Part shown: piece by piece, positions 22,797 to 33,828 of the stretch
How positions within the stretch are numbered: the stretch's first letter is position 1
Layout: each line of letters opens with the position of its first letter
Assembly: GCA_002733765.1 (NCBI GenBank)
Contig: NVWU01000016.1
Location: 1-64,000, forward strand
Reading direction: 5' to 3'
Length of the DNA: 64,000 bases
Source: Colwellia sp.
GTDB taxonomy: Bacteria > Pseudomonadota > Gammaproteobacteria > Enterobacterales > Alteromonadaceae
The notes under the pieces: model-generated
The model's database searches: none
What the model was told of the DNA's origin: nothing
Seen by the model: the letters and a program-made list of their open reading frames with translations, nothing else
Made by a program: the position numbers and the translations under genes

Positions 22797-23177
22797 ATGA
22801 AAAGCAAAATATTAGGTATGTCAATTTTAGCAGCGACTATCTCTTTTACTTCATTTGCGCAAGAGAGTAATGAAGAGATGATGCAAGCAGCAGGGCTAGA
22901 AATTTTTAAAAAGTGTAGTGCATGTCATTCAGCTGATGGCAGCAAAAATACATTTGGTCCTAGTTTAGTTGGCGTTATAAACCGTAAAGCAGCATCTCTA
23001 CCTCGTTTTGCCTATTCTGATGCATTAAAGAAGTCAGGTTTAACTTGGACAGAAGCTAATCTTCGTCGTTGGGTTGCAGGTAATGACATATTAGTACCTG
23101 GTACTCGTATGCGTCATGTTCAAATTACAGACACGGCCGAACAAAATTATTTATTGGCTTATCTTAAGTCATTATAA
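22797..23177 (+). CDS. Class I c-type cytochrome
   Basis: Signal peptide then CSACH heme motif and GTRM axial Met region; start ATG 22797 after AAAGGA. Confidence 0.85.
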   Translation: MKSKILGMSILAATISFTSFAQESNEEMMQAAGLEIFKKCSACHSADGSKNTFGPSLVGVINRKAASLPRFAYSDALKKSGLTWTEANLRRWVAGNDILVPGTRMRHVQITDTAEQNYLLAYLKSL

Positions 23178-23244
23178 TAATGATGAATATTTTTATCTAT
23201 ATGTAGAAAGAGTTTTAAAATTCACTTTAAAGCTCTTTTTTAAT

Positions 23245-24426
23245 TTAAAGGGTTACCACACCTTTTTTTTCAAATGTCGCTATTTTGCTGTTACTAAAGC
23301 CAAGTTGAGTCAGTACTTGCCTGCCATCGGCACCAACCTCACCTCCAGCTTGTTGATATTGCGTTTGGTACATTGAAAACTTAATGGGACAACCTAATTG
23401 TTTTTGCATTCCTGTTTGCGGATGTGGCACATCGACAATCAACTCTCTGGCAACTATCTGGGGATGCTCACTGGCTTCTTTTAGATTAAGTACGGGCTCG
23501 ACACATAAATCAAATTTGATAAATATTGCTTGCCATTGAACATAGGTTTTTTGTTTAAAAGCGTGAGTAAAACTGTTTTTAATGTGTTGTTGCGCTGAGG
23601 TATTGCTCGTTAACGGGAGTAGGTGTTCTAAATTGAGTAGCTGGCACAAACCACTAAAAAACTTTGGTTCTAAGCTACCGACGGAGAGGTAACGATCATC
23701 GCTGGTCTGGTAATAATCATAAAAAGTACCCCCATTAAGCAGTTGTGACTCAGATGTTGGTACATCATTGCCGGCAAGTGTTCCTGCACCACTCATTGCA
23801 TTTAATGCAAAGGCACAATCGGTCATGCTGATATCAATCATTTGACCTTCACCTGTGCGTTGTCGGTGATGTAAAGCTGTTAATATACCAATAACACCAT
23901 GAAGTGAGCCTCCGGCAACATCGGCTATTTGAATTCCCTGAGGAATTGGAGATTGCTCTTTTCTTTTTGAGTAGCTGCTAATACCAGCGATGGCAAGGTA
24001 GTTTAAATCATGTCCTGCCCGATCTTTGTAAGGGCCTGTTTGACCATAACCTGTGATTGCACAATAAATTATTTGGGGATTTATTATTTTTAGGGCTTCA
24101 TAACCAATACCTAGTCGGTCCATTACGCCAGGCCTAAATTGTTCAAGTACTATATCATACTCTTTGACTAATGCTTTAATAATTTCAATCGCTTCTGGCT
24201 GTTTTAAATCGAGTGCTATTGATTTTTTAGAACGATTCAAATATTGATGTGCGACGGAAGAGTTGCCTATTTTGGGTGTCATTTCCCTTACTAAATCAAT
24301 ACGAGTTGGCGATTCAACCCGTAAAACCTTCGCACCGAGATCTGCGAGCATCATTGAGGCGTACGGGCCGGGAAGTAGGGTAGAGAGATCTAAAATTTTA
24401 ACATCACTTAACATAAAGAACTCCAA
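23245..24426 (-). CDS. CaiB/BaiF-family CoA transferase (alpha-methylacyl-CoA racemase-like)
   Basis: 393 aa; VKILDLSTLLPGPYASMMLADLGAKVLRVE, GHDLNYLAIAG. Confidence 0.88.
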   Translation of the reverse strand: MEFFMLSDVKILDLSTLLPGPYASMMLADLGAKVLRVESPTRIDLVREMTPKIGNSSVAHQYLNRSKKSIALDLKQPEAIEIIKALVKEYDIVLEQFRPGVMDRLGIGYEALKIINPQIIYCAITGYGQTGPYKDRAGHDLNYLAIAGISSYSKRKEQSPIPQGIQIADVAGGSLHGVIGILTALHHRQRTGEGQMIDISMTDCAFALNAMSGAGTLAGNDVPTSESQLLNGGTFYDYYQTSDDRYLSVGSLEPKFFSGLCQLLNLEHLLPLTSNTSAQQHIKNSFTHAFKQKTYVQWQAIFIKFDLCVEPVLNLKEASEHPQIVARELIVDVPHPQTGMQKQLGCPIKFSMYQTQYQQAGGEVGADGRQVLTQLGFSNSKIATFEKKGVVTL

Positions 24427-24491
24427 TAAAATAATGAGAAATTAGAAGAAAAAGGGGAAAGGCTAACAATCCATTTCCCCAAAAATAAATT

Positions 24492-25259
24492 CTATTTAGG
24501 CTCCATTCTAATAGCGCCATCAAGACGAATAACTTCGCCGTTGAGATAACTATTAGTAATGATGTGAGCGGCTAAATCTGCATACTCAACCGGATCACCA
24601 AAACGTTTAGGGCTTTGTACCATTTTGATTAGAGGATCGCGAATTTCGTCACTGAAACCTTTCATCATCGGTGTATCGAAAAGACCTGGTGCAATAGTCA
24701 TAATACGAATACCCAGTGGGGCTAAATCGCGAGCAATTGGCAGGGTCATCGAAACAATGGCGCCTTTACTTGCGCTATAGGCTGATTGACCGACTTGTCC
24801 ATCGAATGCCGCCACTGATGCCGTATTGATTATTACCCCACGCTCACCTTTAGTATCGGGCTCATTTTTAGCCATTTGTTCAGCGGCTAAGCGCAGTACA
24901 TTAAAAGTGCCAATCAAATTAATATTAATAACTTGTGAGAATTTATCTAAAGCTAAGGCGCCGTTGCGACCAACAGTTTTACCACCTGGGGCAATACCCG
25001 CGCAATTAATACAGGCGTGAATGGTGCCAAAGGCATCAACTGCCTGTTTTATACCTGCAACAACAGAAGCTTCGTCAGTAACATCTACTTTAGCGAAAAT
25101 GGCATTATCACCTAAGCTAGCAACGAGTGATTTTCCTGCATCTTCGTTTAAGTCAAAGGCAACTATTTTTGCGCCTTGTTTGGCTAGTTCCTGACAGGTT
25201 ACTAAACCTAGGCCTGAAGCGCCGCCAGTTACAACAACGACTTTATTATTTAAATCCAT
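24492..25259 (-). CDS. Short-chain dehydrogenase, 3-hydroxyacyl-CoA dehydrogenase type
   Basis: 255 aa; VVVTGGASGLG, YSASKGAIVSMTLPIARDL, HSD17B10-like layout. Confidence 0.88.
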   Translation of the reverse strand: MDLNNKVVVVTGGASGLGLVTCQELAKQGAKIVAFDLNEDAGKSLVASLGDNAIFAKVDVTDEASVVAGIKQAVDAFGTIHACINCAGIAPGGKTVGRNGALALDKFSQVININLIGTFNVLRLAAEQMAKNEPDTKGERGVIINTASVAAFDGQVGQSAYSASKGAIVSMTLPIARDLAPLGIRIMTIAPGLFDTPMMKGFSDEIRDPLIKMVQSPKRFGDPVEYADLAAHIITNSYLNGEVIRLDGAIRMEPK

Positions 25260-25273
25260 GGGTAATCCTTAAA

Positions 25274-26431
25274 TTAGTTAATTTCTAGTAACAATTCACG
25301 AGCGATAATTACGCGCTGAATTTCGCTAGTACCTTCATAAATACTTGCCACCCGAACATCTCGAGTATAGCGCTCTAGTGGATAATCTTTGATATATCCT
25401 GCTCCGCCCATTAGTTGCAGTGCGGTATAGCAGACTTGATTGGCTTTTTCAGAAGCAAATAGCTTGGCCATTGACGCTTCTTTACCAAAGGGTTGCCCTT
25501 TGTCTTTTTTATCAGCGGCATTCATTAGTAATAAACGCGCCGCTTCTAGGTCAGTATAAGCATCAGCTAACATCCATTGAATACCTTGGAAACTTGCGAT
25601 TTTTTGACCAAATTGTTGACGTTCGTTAACATAATCACGGGCAAAGTCGATTGCCGCTAATCCTATACCTAATGACAGTGAGCCAATACCGATACGGCCA
25701 CCCGCCAGTTCAGAAACTGCTATTTTAAAGCCTTGGTTTAGTGTGCCCATTAAGGCATCTTTAGGCAGTCGACAGTTGTCAAATACCACTTCGTTAGTGA
25801 CCGAAGCATGTTGGCCCATTTTTTTCTCGGCTGGCGATATCACTAAACCCGGCGCGTCGGCTTCAACTAAGAAACACGAAATACCTTTACCTCTTTTTGC
25901 ACTTGGATCAGTGACCGCCCATAACACGAATACACCGGCATATTCAGCGCTAGTGATAAATTGCTTAGCGCCATTAATGATCCATTCATCACCTTCTAGA
26001 ACGGCTTTAGTTTTCATACCTGAGGGATCTGAACCTGCACCTGACTCGGTCAAACAAAAGCCACCAGCAGCATATTCGCCACTGCAAAGTTTTGGTAAAT
26101 ACTTTTGTTTTTGTACTTCACTGGCAACAGATTCAATAACTTCACCAACCATATTGGTCACTGACATAGTGACAGCTGTTGAAGCACATGCGCGTGAAAT
26201 TTCAGTCATTGCTAGGCTAAATACTACGGTACCAGCTTCAGTGCCACCATATTGCGAACCTACATTTAGTCCCATAAAGCCGAGATCAGCAAGTTTTTTT
26301 AAATTAGTTAAGAACAGTTCACGATCACCATGTTGATCTAGTTTTTCAGCCACAGGCGCAAGTTCAGTTTGTGCAAACTTTGCCGCCATGTCTTTTATCA
26401 TCGCTTGGTCTTCAGTTAGTGAAAGATTCAT
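25274..26431 (-). CDS. Acyl-CoA dehydrogenase
   Basis: 385 aa; CLTESGAGSDPSGMKT, MGGAGYIKDYPLERYTRDVRVASIYEGTSEIQR. Confidence 0.92.
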   Translation of the reverse strand: MNLSLTEDQAMIKDMAAKFAQTELAPVAEKLDQHGDRELFLTNLKKLADLGFMGLNVGSQYGGTEAGTVVFSLAMTEISRACASTAVTMSVTNMVGEVIESVASEVQKQKYLPKLCSGEYAAGGFCLTESGAGSDPSGMKTKAVLEGDEWIINGAKQFITSAEYAGVFVLWAVTDPSAKRGKGISCFLVEADAPGLVISPAEKKMGQHASVTNEVVFDNCRLPKDALMGTLNQGFKIAVSELAGGRIGIGSLSLGIGLAAIDFARDYVNERQQFGQKIASFQGIQWMLADAYTDLEAARLLLMNAADKKDKGQPFGKEASMAKLFASEKANQVCYTALQLMGGAGYIKDYPLERYTRDVRVASIYEGTSEIQRVIIARELLLEIN

Positions 26432-26772
26432 AATATTCCTCGTTTAAAAAATTCCCAATAAAATTAAGCTGTTATCAATTGTTTTTGTGCTTTTTCAAGA
26501 AGGCGTAACATTGAACTTTTGATTTTTATATCCTTGGCTAGCAGATAAATTAGCAAAAAACTCATGTGCTAACAACAGGTCTTTAGTCATATAAAGTGCG
26601 ATTTTTACATCAAAATTGTGTGATTGTTCACACTAAATATCGTGTAAAAATAACTGTCATACTATAGGTAGCTTTAACGTCAATTAAAATGACAAAATGT
26701 AACGATATAACTCACTAAATGTTACACACCAATGTATAGTGATGTGTGATATGAAAGAGGGATAAGGTAACC

Positions 26773-27759
26773 ATGGCTAAAGTAGATATTCATTATTTTC
26801 GCGAAGCGCTTAATTGCGCGGTGCGTAAAGGCTTTAATGGTGACGAAATTTTATCGACATTGGATATTGTGATTACGCCAAACCAGCAACGGGTTGACGG
26901 TGAGCAAATGGCGCGTTTAGTACAATACGTGTGGGCAAATTTAAACGATGAGTTTCTCGGTTGTACTAACCTGCCATGTAAGATGGGAATGTTTCCTTTT
27001 ATGGCCCGTCATGTGTTGCACTATAAAAGTCTTGAAAAAATGCTTAAACAAGGTATTTCCTTTTACAATCTAGTGACAGATGATATACAAATGAAGCTAG
27101 TTAAGAGCGGTGATTTTGCTGAGTTAGAATTCATTTTCTCCCATCCTGAACGAGATCCCAATCATTTCTTTCTTGAGTTTTGGTTAATTATTTGGCATCG
27201 TTTTTCTAGCTGGTTAATTGATGTAAAAATTCCCTTGAATCAAGCTTGTTTTACGCACACTAAGCCGAGCCATTATCAGGAAGCTAAATTACTTTTTTCA
27301 TGTCGCCATCGTTTTAACCGTCCGGTTGTCAAACTGCGTTTTCATGCAAAATATTTAGATTTACCCTGCGCTAGAACAGGAAAAGAGCTGACACGTTTTT
27401 TACGTGAATCACCTGCGGATTTAATTACTATTCCAGGCAGTGAACACAGTTTTAAAGCTAAAGTTATCGCAATACTTATGCATAATGATAGTGATATTCT
27501 TTTTTGCCCAAGTTTTGGAACTATTGCTTTGAAGTTAAATATGAGTGCGCAAACTTTACGCCGCCGTCTTAAAGTTGAAGGTACAAGCTACCCGATGATT
27601 AAAGATGAAATTCGACGAGATTTGGCGATTGAATATTTACTCAGCAGTAATCGTAGCATCACTGATATTTCTACTGCTTTGGGGTTTAGTGAACCTCGCT
27701 CATTCACTCGCGCCTTTAAAGACTGGACTGGCGTATCACCATCCAAATATAGTGGATAA
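26773..27759 (+). CDS. AraC-family transcriptional regulator
   Basis: 328 aa, C-terminal AraC HTH (SITDISTALGFSEPRSFTRAFKDWTGVSPSKY), divergent from the CoA operon. Confidence 0.88.
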   Translation: MAKVDIHYFREALNCAVRKGFNGDEILSTLDIVITPNQQRVDGEQMARLVQYVWANLNDEFLGCTNLPCKMGMFPFMARHVLHYKSLEKMLKQGISFYNLVTDDIQMKLVKSGDFAELEFIFSHPERDPNHFFLEFWLIIWHRFSSWLIDVKIPLNQACFTHTKPSHYQEAKLLFSCRHRFNRPVVKLRFHAKYLDLPCARTGKELTRFLRESPADLITIPGSEHSFKAKVIAILMHNDSDILFCPSFGTIALKLNMSAQTLRRRLKVEGTSYPMIKDEIRRDLAIEYLLSSNRSITDISTALGFSEPRSFTRAFKDWTGVSPSKYSG

Positions 27760-27954
27760 CTTGCTTATGGGGATATTGAAAGCTAGGTATTAATCTTAAA
27801 TATCGATTAGACATTACCTTTAGCTTGATTGGTTTTATTTATTTAATTTTATGTAATAATAAGTTTAACTTGTTAAGTAAATGTGGGGTGTGCTAATTTT
27901 ATGAAAAGATAATTTTAATTGTTTTAATGGTACTTTTCATCGATTAATTTATCA

Positions 27955-28881
27955 CTATCCATTTCTGTATTTTTTTGCTGTCACCCCTGCATTTTTTCTA
28001 AAAAATCGTGCAAAATAGGCAGGATCTTTAAAGCCAAGTTCGTAGCCTATTTCACTAATAGATACTGATGAAAAGGATAAAAGCCTTCGAGCTTCTTGAA
28101 TTAATCTATCCATAATAAGGCGCTTTGATGGTAGCCCAGCTAATCGGCGGCAAACTTCATTGAGGCGAGCCTCAGTAATGTTTATTTTTTCTGCATATTT
28201 ATTTAAAGTTAAATGTTCTTTGTAATGAGCTTCAATAAGCTGATTAAAACGATGGAAAATTCGGATGTCGTCTTTACGAGTTTTTTGTTGAGGATGGCTT
28301 TTATCTGCAAGTCGTAAAATATCAATTAATATTAATTGTAATAATGCTTTTAAAGCAAAGTCATGTTCTACGCCTGATTGTAAGCTTTCTTCAGCGATAA
28401 ATGAAAGTAATTGAAGCAGGTGAACTGCATTTTTGTTAGCTTTCGGTACCAGAGGAACACATAAAGGAGTTGTCATAAAATTACTTTTATCCCATCCTGA
28501 TGCCACCATGGTTTCCATTAATTGCCAAATTAATTGCTGCCTTGCCGTAATAACATGACCTTTTGCATTATTATCGGTAATAAAAGCATGAGGTATTGTT
28601 GGGGGGGTTAAAAAAAGCATTGGCGCTTGCACAACATAACTCGTTTCATCTAAATGAACATGAACAGTGCCTGTAAGAATCACATGTAATTGATAAAAAC
28701 GGTCATGATGATGAACAGGCATATTACGACCAAAAAAGTTCGCTAATTTTTCTAGGGTTTCGTAATGTATATCCGTATCAATATAGCGTTGATCATAAGC
28801 TTGGCCTAAATCTATATTGGGAATGTAGTCACTGGTACTATTATTTGACAGTTGAATGTTATTTTTCATAAATCTCACCAT
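27955..28881 (-). CDS. hpaA: HpaA-like AraC-family regulator
   Basis: Cupin N-terminus (HHHDRFYQLHVILTG, LTPPTIPHAFIT) and AraC HTH match the HpaA pattern; start may be 28869. Confidence 0.75.
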   Translation of the reverse strand: MVRFMKNNIQLSNNSTSDYIPNIDLGQAYDQRYIDTDIHYETLEKLANFFGRNMPVHHHDRFYQLHVILTGTVHVHLDETSYVVQAPMLFLTPPTIPHAFITDNNAKGHVITARQQLIWQLMETMVASGWDKSNFMTTPLCVPLVPKANKNAVHLLQLLSFIAEESLQSGVEHDFALKALLQLILIDILRLADKSHPQQKTRKDDIRIFHRFNQLIEAHYKEHLTLNKYAEKINITEARLNEVCRRLAGLPSKRLIMDRLIQEARRLLSFSSVSISEIGYELGFKDPAYFARFFRKNAGVTAKKYRNG

Positions 28882-29254
28882 GGCTATGTTTATTCTCTAC
28901 TTATGTTATATATCCTGTATTTTGTACCATTAAATAATTATCTTAATATGTGCATTTTAAGTATGTTTTTAAAATCAATATATTAGGAGTAAGTTATCGG
29001 GGTTAATTCTTACTTTATATAAAGGTAATAATAATTACCCCTATGTAAAGTACAATAAATGTCGTGAAAGATCCATTTGTTCTTATCTCAAAACCTATGA
29101 TAATATTAACGTGTTAAATAACTGTGCCTGCTATTTCTATTAATGCTAATCGCTCCGAATTTAATATTAAAATGGTTTAATTATCAGCTTAATACTTTAA
29201 AGCTCACTGTTTTTGGCTTTATTATTTTGGCTTTACAAAAGGCAGTGCTGTCCA

Positions 29255-30193
29255 ATGCAAGATTTTAGTTACATTCTGTCACTAACTAGTCCTACTTTTA
29301 TGCTTATTGCTATTGGCTACCTAGTGGTGAAAAAGGGTTGGATGCCAAAGGAAAATGTTCGGCCATTAGCATGGTTTGTAGTTAACATCGCCTTACCAGC
29401 GGCTCTGTTTAAAGCATTAAGTTCTCGTTCTTTTCAAGATATTTTACATTACGATTACTTGTTGGTTTATGGTTTAGGTTCACTTTTATCTTTTGCGACT
29501 TTATTCACTCTGGCGCGTCTACGGAATAAAACGATCACCGAATGTGCGCTATTTGGTTTAGGTGCAAGTCTTTCCAATAGTTTAATGGTTGGGTTTCCCA
29601 TTGTTACGCAATTATTTGGTGAGGAGGCGTTAGTGCCTTTTACACTAACTCTTATTGTTGAAAATCTATTTATTTTACCGTTAGCGCTTGCATTAGCAGA
29701 TACTGGACAACAAAAAAACAGCCATTTTTTTATGGCTTTTGCTAAGTCATTACCGAAGCTCCTGAAAAATCCAATTATTTTGTCTATCGCTTTTGGTATT
29801 GCCAGCACTGCTTTCGACATTCAACCACCTGAATTAGCAAATAAAGTCATAGATGTATTAGCAGTAACCGTTGCAGGTGTCTCTTTATTTGCGATTGGTG
29901 GTATGTTGGTTGGACTGAAAACGAAGGGTATGGTTACTGATTTAAGTAGTATTGTAGCGGGTAAATTAATTCTTCATCCTTTATTTATTTTTTTACTTAT
30001 GAGCTTTTTTCCAACAATGCCGTTATTATTTCAACACGTTGCTATTCTTCTCGCCTGTATGCCAATGTTCAGTATTTTTGCCGTTATTGGTATACGATAT
30101 CAATATGGTGGACTTTGCTCAGCTGTACTGCTGCCAACCACTTTAGTTTCTTTTGTCACTATTAACCTAGTGGTTTGGTTTATTTCATCTTGA
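29255..30193 (+). CDS. AEC-family transporter
   Basis: Hydrophobic ORF divergent from the hpaA-like regulator; start ATG 29255 preferred. Confidence 0.75.
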   Translation: MQDFSYILSLTSPTFMLIAIGYLVVKKGWMPKENVRPLAWFVVNIALPAALFKALSSRSFQDILHYDYLLVYGLGSLLSFATLFTLARLRNKTITECALFGLGASLSNSLMVGFPIVTQLFGEEALVPFTLTLIVENLFILPLALALADTGQQKNSHFFMAFAKSLPKLLKNPIILSIAFGIASTAFDIQPPELANKVIDVLAVTVAGVSLFAIGGMLVGLKTKGMVTDLSSIVAGKLILHPLFIFLLMSFFPTMPLLFQHVAILLACMPMFSIFAVIGIRYQYGGLCSAVLLPTTLVSFVTINLVVWFISS

Positions 30194-30595
30194 GGGGTGA
30201 TATACACGACATTCCACAACCTGTTATAGGTATTGATTGTGGTTTTTAGTAATAGGTTTAAAGCAAAGACCTACATGATTGCTTTGTAAATATTGATGGC
30301 ATCATATTATCAACAAAGGTAACTGTTTTATCTCTCGTGCTTTACAAAATCTAAAGGTGTTATGGCCGGTCATTAGCAAGCAAAAAATGAGCAAAAGATG
30401 CTCCTGATGTTTTACTGATTATTATAATATTGTTGATGAAAATAGCATAGCTTGGAATAACTGATGCCTCTAAAATGATGAAATTCTGCTCTAGATGCGG
30501 GATAAAAGTGGAAAATTAATTAATGTGTTTGGGATAACTTAATATAACAAAAAATATATTTTGCTTTTTTAATATAATTAAAATTAAAAATAAGA

Positions 30596-30671
30596 TGGTG
30601 GACGATACTGGGCTTGAACCAGTGACCCCCGCCTTGTAAGGGCGGTGCTCTCCCAACTGAGCTAATCGTCC
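30596..30671 (-). tRNA. tRNA-Val (TAC)
   Basis: Reverse complement GGACGATTAGCTCAGTTGGGAGAGCACCGCCCTTACAAGGCGGGGGTCACTGGTTCAAGCCCAGTATCGTCCACCA. Confidence 0.95.
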
Positions 30672-30712
30672 ATATAGATATGAATCTAGGATGTTCTTTT
30701 GAATATTGATGA

Positions 30713-30757
30713 TGGTGGACGATACTGGGCTTGAACCAGTGACCCCCGCCTTGTAAG
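30713..30757 (-). pseudogene. Truncated tRNA-Val (3' half only; candidate att site)
   Basis: 45 bp identical to the 3' half of tRNA-Val at 30596-30640, diverging immediately after the anticodon loop. Confidence 0.85.
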
Positions 30758-30968
30758 AGGCACTCTTGTGAAAGATCTCATTTGGTGTTAATCGTTTTAA
30801 AACTCAATCAATTGATTATATTAGATAAAATAAATAAATATAGTGACACCAATTTACCCCGATTTTCACAATATAATATATTCACGCACAAAATTTATAA
30901 TATTAATTGATCTAATTAGATCAAAAATGACCTTTACACTCATACTAATTCAGCTTATTGTTTAAATA

Positions 30969-31571
30969 ATGCTCACAATTTCATATTGCAATTCAATGCC
31001 AAGACTTCTAAGAAGTGTAAAAAAAGTAAAGAAAATAGAGCTTCATCCTATTGCTCAATTAGTACTTTCTGTTATTTCAGATTTTAACTTTATTTTTTAC
31101 ACGGGTGCTTTAACTGAAGAAGCTGAAAGTTTAATTGAATCTTCAATTAGATTAGAAGGGATTTTAGATGATGACGGGATGTTTCAGGTAATATCTCCTA
31201 TCTTTTTATTACGTATATCAAGAGTGCCTTTAGAGTCATTAATAAAAAAAGACACTATTACTTATCAAGCTAAAGAATTTCAGGATGATCAAATAAGTAA
31301 AAAAATATGGGGAGACTTTTTTGTTCAATTATTATCATCGTTTAATAATACAGACTTAGCATTATTAAAAGTTAAGCTAAATGAATTCTTACCAAGAGAT
31401 ATGCGTTATTATTTTTTTAATCAGAATGTCATATCAGAGAAGTGTATCGCCAAATTTTCTAACTTAAAAAGAGGGGTTCTGGCAAGGCAAACGAAGAAAT
31501 TGAGGCTTAAACAAAAAACATCTTTTGATTCATTTATTCCGTATTCAAACAGTGATCTAGATGAAAACTGA
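30969..31571 (+). CDS. First gene of recombinase trio (GmtX-like candidate)
   Basis: 200 aa, overlaps start of the next ORF by 11 bp; no recognised domain. GMT assignment is by position and size only. Confidence 0.5.
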   Translation: MLTISYCNSMPRLLRSVKKVKKIELHPIAQLVLSVISDFNFIFYTGALTEEAESLIESSIRLEGILDDDGMFQVISPIFLLRISRVPLESLIKKDTITYQAKEFQDDQISKKIWGDFFVQLLSSFNNTDLALLKVKLNEFLPRDMRYYFFNQNVISEKCIAKFSNLKRGVLARQTKKLRLKQKTSFDSFIPYSNSDLDEN

Positions 31572-33828
31572 TGCAGGTATAAGAATAGAGATATTTTTAT
31601 CCAGTATTTTCGCTTCTATTTTAGACCGTGATGAAAAAGATAGTATTGCACAACATATTGTTTATTTAATTTCTTTAGCTGATGCTGATTTAAAGTCCTT
31701 ATTTAGTGACGAGATTAAGGCTTTAGAAAGTCACATATCAAGCTATAACATAGTAAAAAAAACAACGAATGAATCCATCACAAGTATTTATAATAAATTA
31801 AAAAAAAATAGGTTACTAATAGAGTGCCATGCTAGCGCATTTGTATGTGCCATATTGAAATTTAAAACATATAACCAAAGTGAATTTGATAAATATAAAA
31901 TCATTATTCTTCTTTGCGCTATTAGACTTGTAGGCATAGGTAGTCATGACTCGCCCGTTAAATCTGTTTTAAATGAATTGAGATATCTTGCTAATGGAAT
32001 ACGTGAAGAACTCTGGCCTATACTTCCTAATCCAACATTAATATCATTTACACATCTAATAAATGAATTAAATAATGAAAGAGAAAGTGAATCAAATAGC
32101 ACGTCTATTCATATTCAATTATCAACATATTATGTTCCTCTAAATAATGCTAACAAAAATGCTAAAGGAATAACGAGAAAAAATAATAAAGTTTATACAA
32201 AAAATGGCGGAAATATAGAAATATCTCCAGTACATCATCAGGATGAAGATGATGAGCATATTGTTCATGAGATTAGAGCAGTAACAGAGTCAGATAAAAA
32301 AAGAAGTCAATGGGAAAAAGAAGAACAAAATTCAGCACCTACTGATTTACAATCGTTTATGGTTGTTAAAAATCATGATCTAAGTGTTGTTGAAAAGCGG
32401 CAAAGAGCAATTAAAGCAAATGCTATAGCAGATAGGATAAAGGTTAGGAAGCAGTCACTACCCTGTGATTTTAAAATATTATCAGCTTATGAGGTCAGCT
32501 CATTAATTAAATATTGTAACTTTGAAATAGATAATGAAACTGATCATTATTACTCTGCCGTTGTCATCTACCTTTGTTTGTTTTTTGGACGAACATATCA
32601 AGAGATTGATCAAATGCAAAAAAGTAAACAAACTAAGTTTGTTTACGATCAAAAGTCTAAAAATTGGACATTAAAAATCAAGCATAAAACGTCTACCTTT
32701 AAACAAGAGTATAAGGTACGTGATTTAATAACAAAAGTATCAGATCATTTGACACTTGATTTTCCAGTGAAATTTTCTAATTTATTGGATAAAAGGTTTA
32801 TTTTAAAAAATGTTAAAGTAAGTGATCTTCAAGATTTTTTAAGTCGATTAAATAGAAAGTACAACCTGCGTTTAACGCTGTCTAGAATAGCGAACTACTT
32901 TATAGACTATCATCGTAGTCAAAATATAGATCCCGTATTACTAGAGGTATATTTAAGTTTACAAACATTTCAAACATCGGGAATGCCATACAGTAATATC
33001 TCTAAATCTTCCTTATTATCAATTATTCAAAAATATGGCGATTATTTAAGTGATATCAGTGACACTGATATTTTCAAACTTGAACAAAAAGGTGATCCTG
33101 ATAAAAATGAAAATATAGGCACCCCTTTACTTATCCAAGATAAAAAAATAGTAATTATAAATTTAAACCATATAGCCCACTTAAAAGAATTAAGAACACT
33201 AAATAAGCCATATATTATTGATTTTCACAATAAGTTTGTATTTTATGTCTATCGAATGCTGACTATGGCGTCAGGCTTTCGTCCTGTGACGGGGACATGC
33301 GGTAAACTCTCGGATATTTGTTTAGATTCTGGGATGTTTTGGATCAGCGATAAAGAGAATAGAAATGGTATTTCTGCACGTTGCATTGTTCTTGGTGATA
33401 TTGCTTTAAAACAATTATCGTTTTATTTACAACATCTTAAAGATTTAAGCAGTTTTTTTAGTATAAGAAATAAAGTACTTTACCAGCGATTTATAGAAAG
33501 TTTGAATGCAAAAGAACATTTGCTATTTTTTATAGGTGATAATGATGAAATTATTGAGGTAACACCAACGTCAATTAACCCCTATATGGATAAACAGTTT
33601 CCAGTAAAGCTCAATTGGCATAGACATTATATTCGTAGTCAGTTTATGCGCAAGAATATAGATCCAGCATTAATCGGTTCATTCATGGGGCATGAAGAGA
33701 TAGGGCAAGAAGGGTTAGGGCGCTTTTCATCATTAAGTTATTGTGATTTTAAGAAATTATCAGAGGTCGTTAATAGCATCCTGAAATCTTTAAATTTTGA
33801 GGTGGTCGGTGGATGCAAAATCCGATAG
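31561..33828 (+). CDS. Large tyrosine recombinase-like protein (GmtY-like candidate)
   Basis: 755 aa; ASGFRPVTGT..., WHRHYIRSQFMRK, MGHEEIGQEGLGRFSSLSY = R/HxxR/H/Y layout. Confidence 0.7.
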   Translation: MKTDAGIRIEIFLSSIFASILDRDEKDSIAQHIVYLISLADADLKSLFSDEIKALESHISSYNIVKKTTNESITSIYNKLKKNRLLIECHASAFVCAILKFKTYNQSEFDKYKIIILLCAIRLVGIGSHDSPVKSVLNELRYLANGIREELWPILPNPTLISFTHLINELNNERESESNSTSIHIQLSTYYVPLNNANKNAKGITRKNNKVYTKNGGNIEISPVHHQDEDDEHIVHEIRAVTESDKKRSQWEKEEQNSAPTDLQSFMVVKNHDLSVVEKRQRAIKANAIADRIKVRKQSLPCDFKILSAYEVSSLIKYCNFEIDNETDHYYSAVVIYLCLFFGRTYQEIDQMQKSKQTKFVYDQKSKNWTLKIKHKTSTFKQEYKVRDLITKVSDHLTLDFPVKFSNLLDKRFILKNVKVSDLQDFLSRLNRKYNLRLTLSRIANYFIDYHRSQNIDPVLLEVYLSLQTFQTSGMPYSNISKSSLLSIIQKYGDYLSDISDTDIFKLEQKGDPDKNENIGTPLLIQDKKIVIINLNHIAHLKELRTLNKPYIIDFHNKFVFYVYRMLTMASGFRPVTGTCGKLSDICLDSGMFWISDKENRNGISARCIVLGDIALKQLSFYLQHLKDLSSFFSIRNKVLYQRFIESLNAKEHLLFFIGDNDEIIEVTPTSINPYMDKQFPVKLNWHRHYIRSQFMRKNIDPALIGSFMGHEEIGQEGLGRFSSLSYCDFKKLSEVVNSILKSLNFEVVGGCKIR

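Noticed and set aside
25743-26336. 197-aa plus-strand ORF
   Set aside because: Antisense to the well-supported acyl-CoA dehydrogenase 25274-26431; no recognisable protein features.
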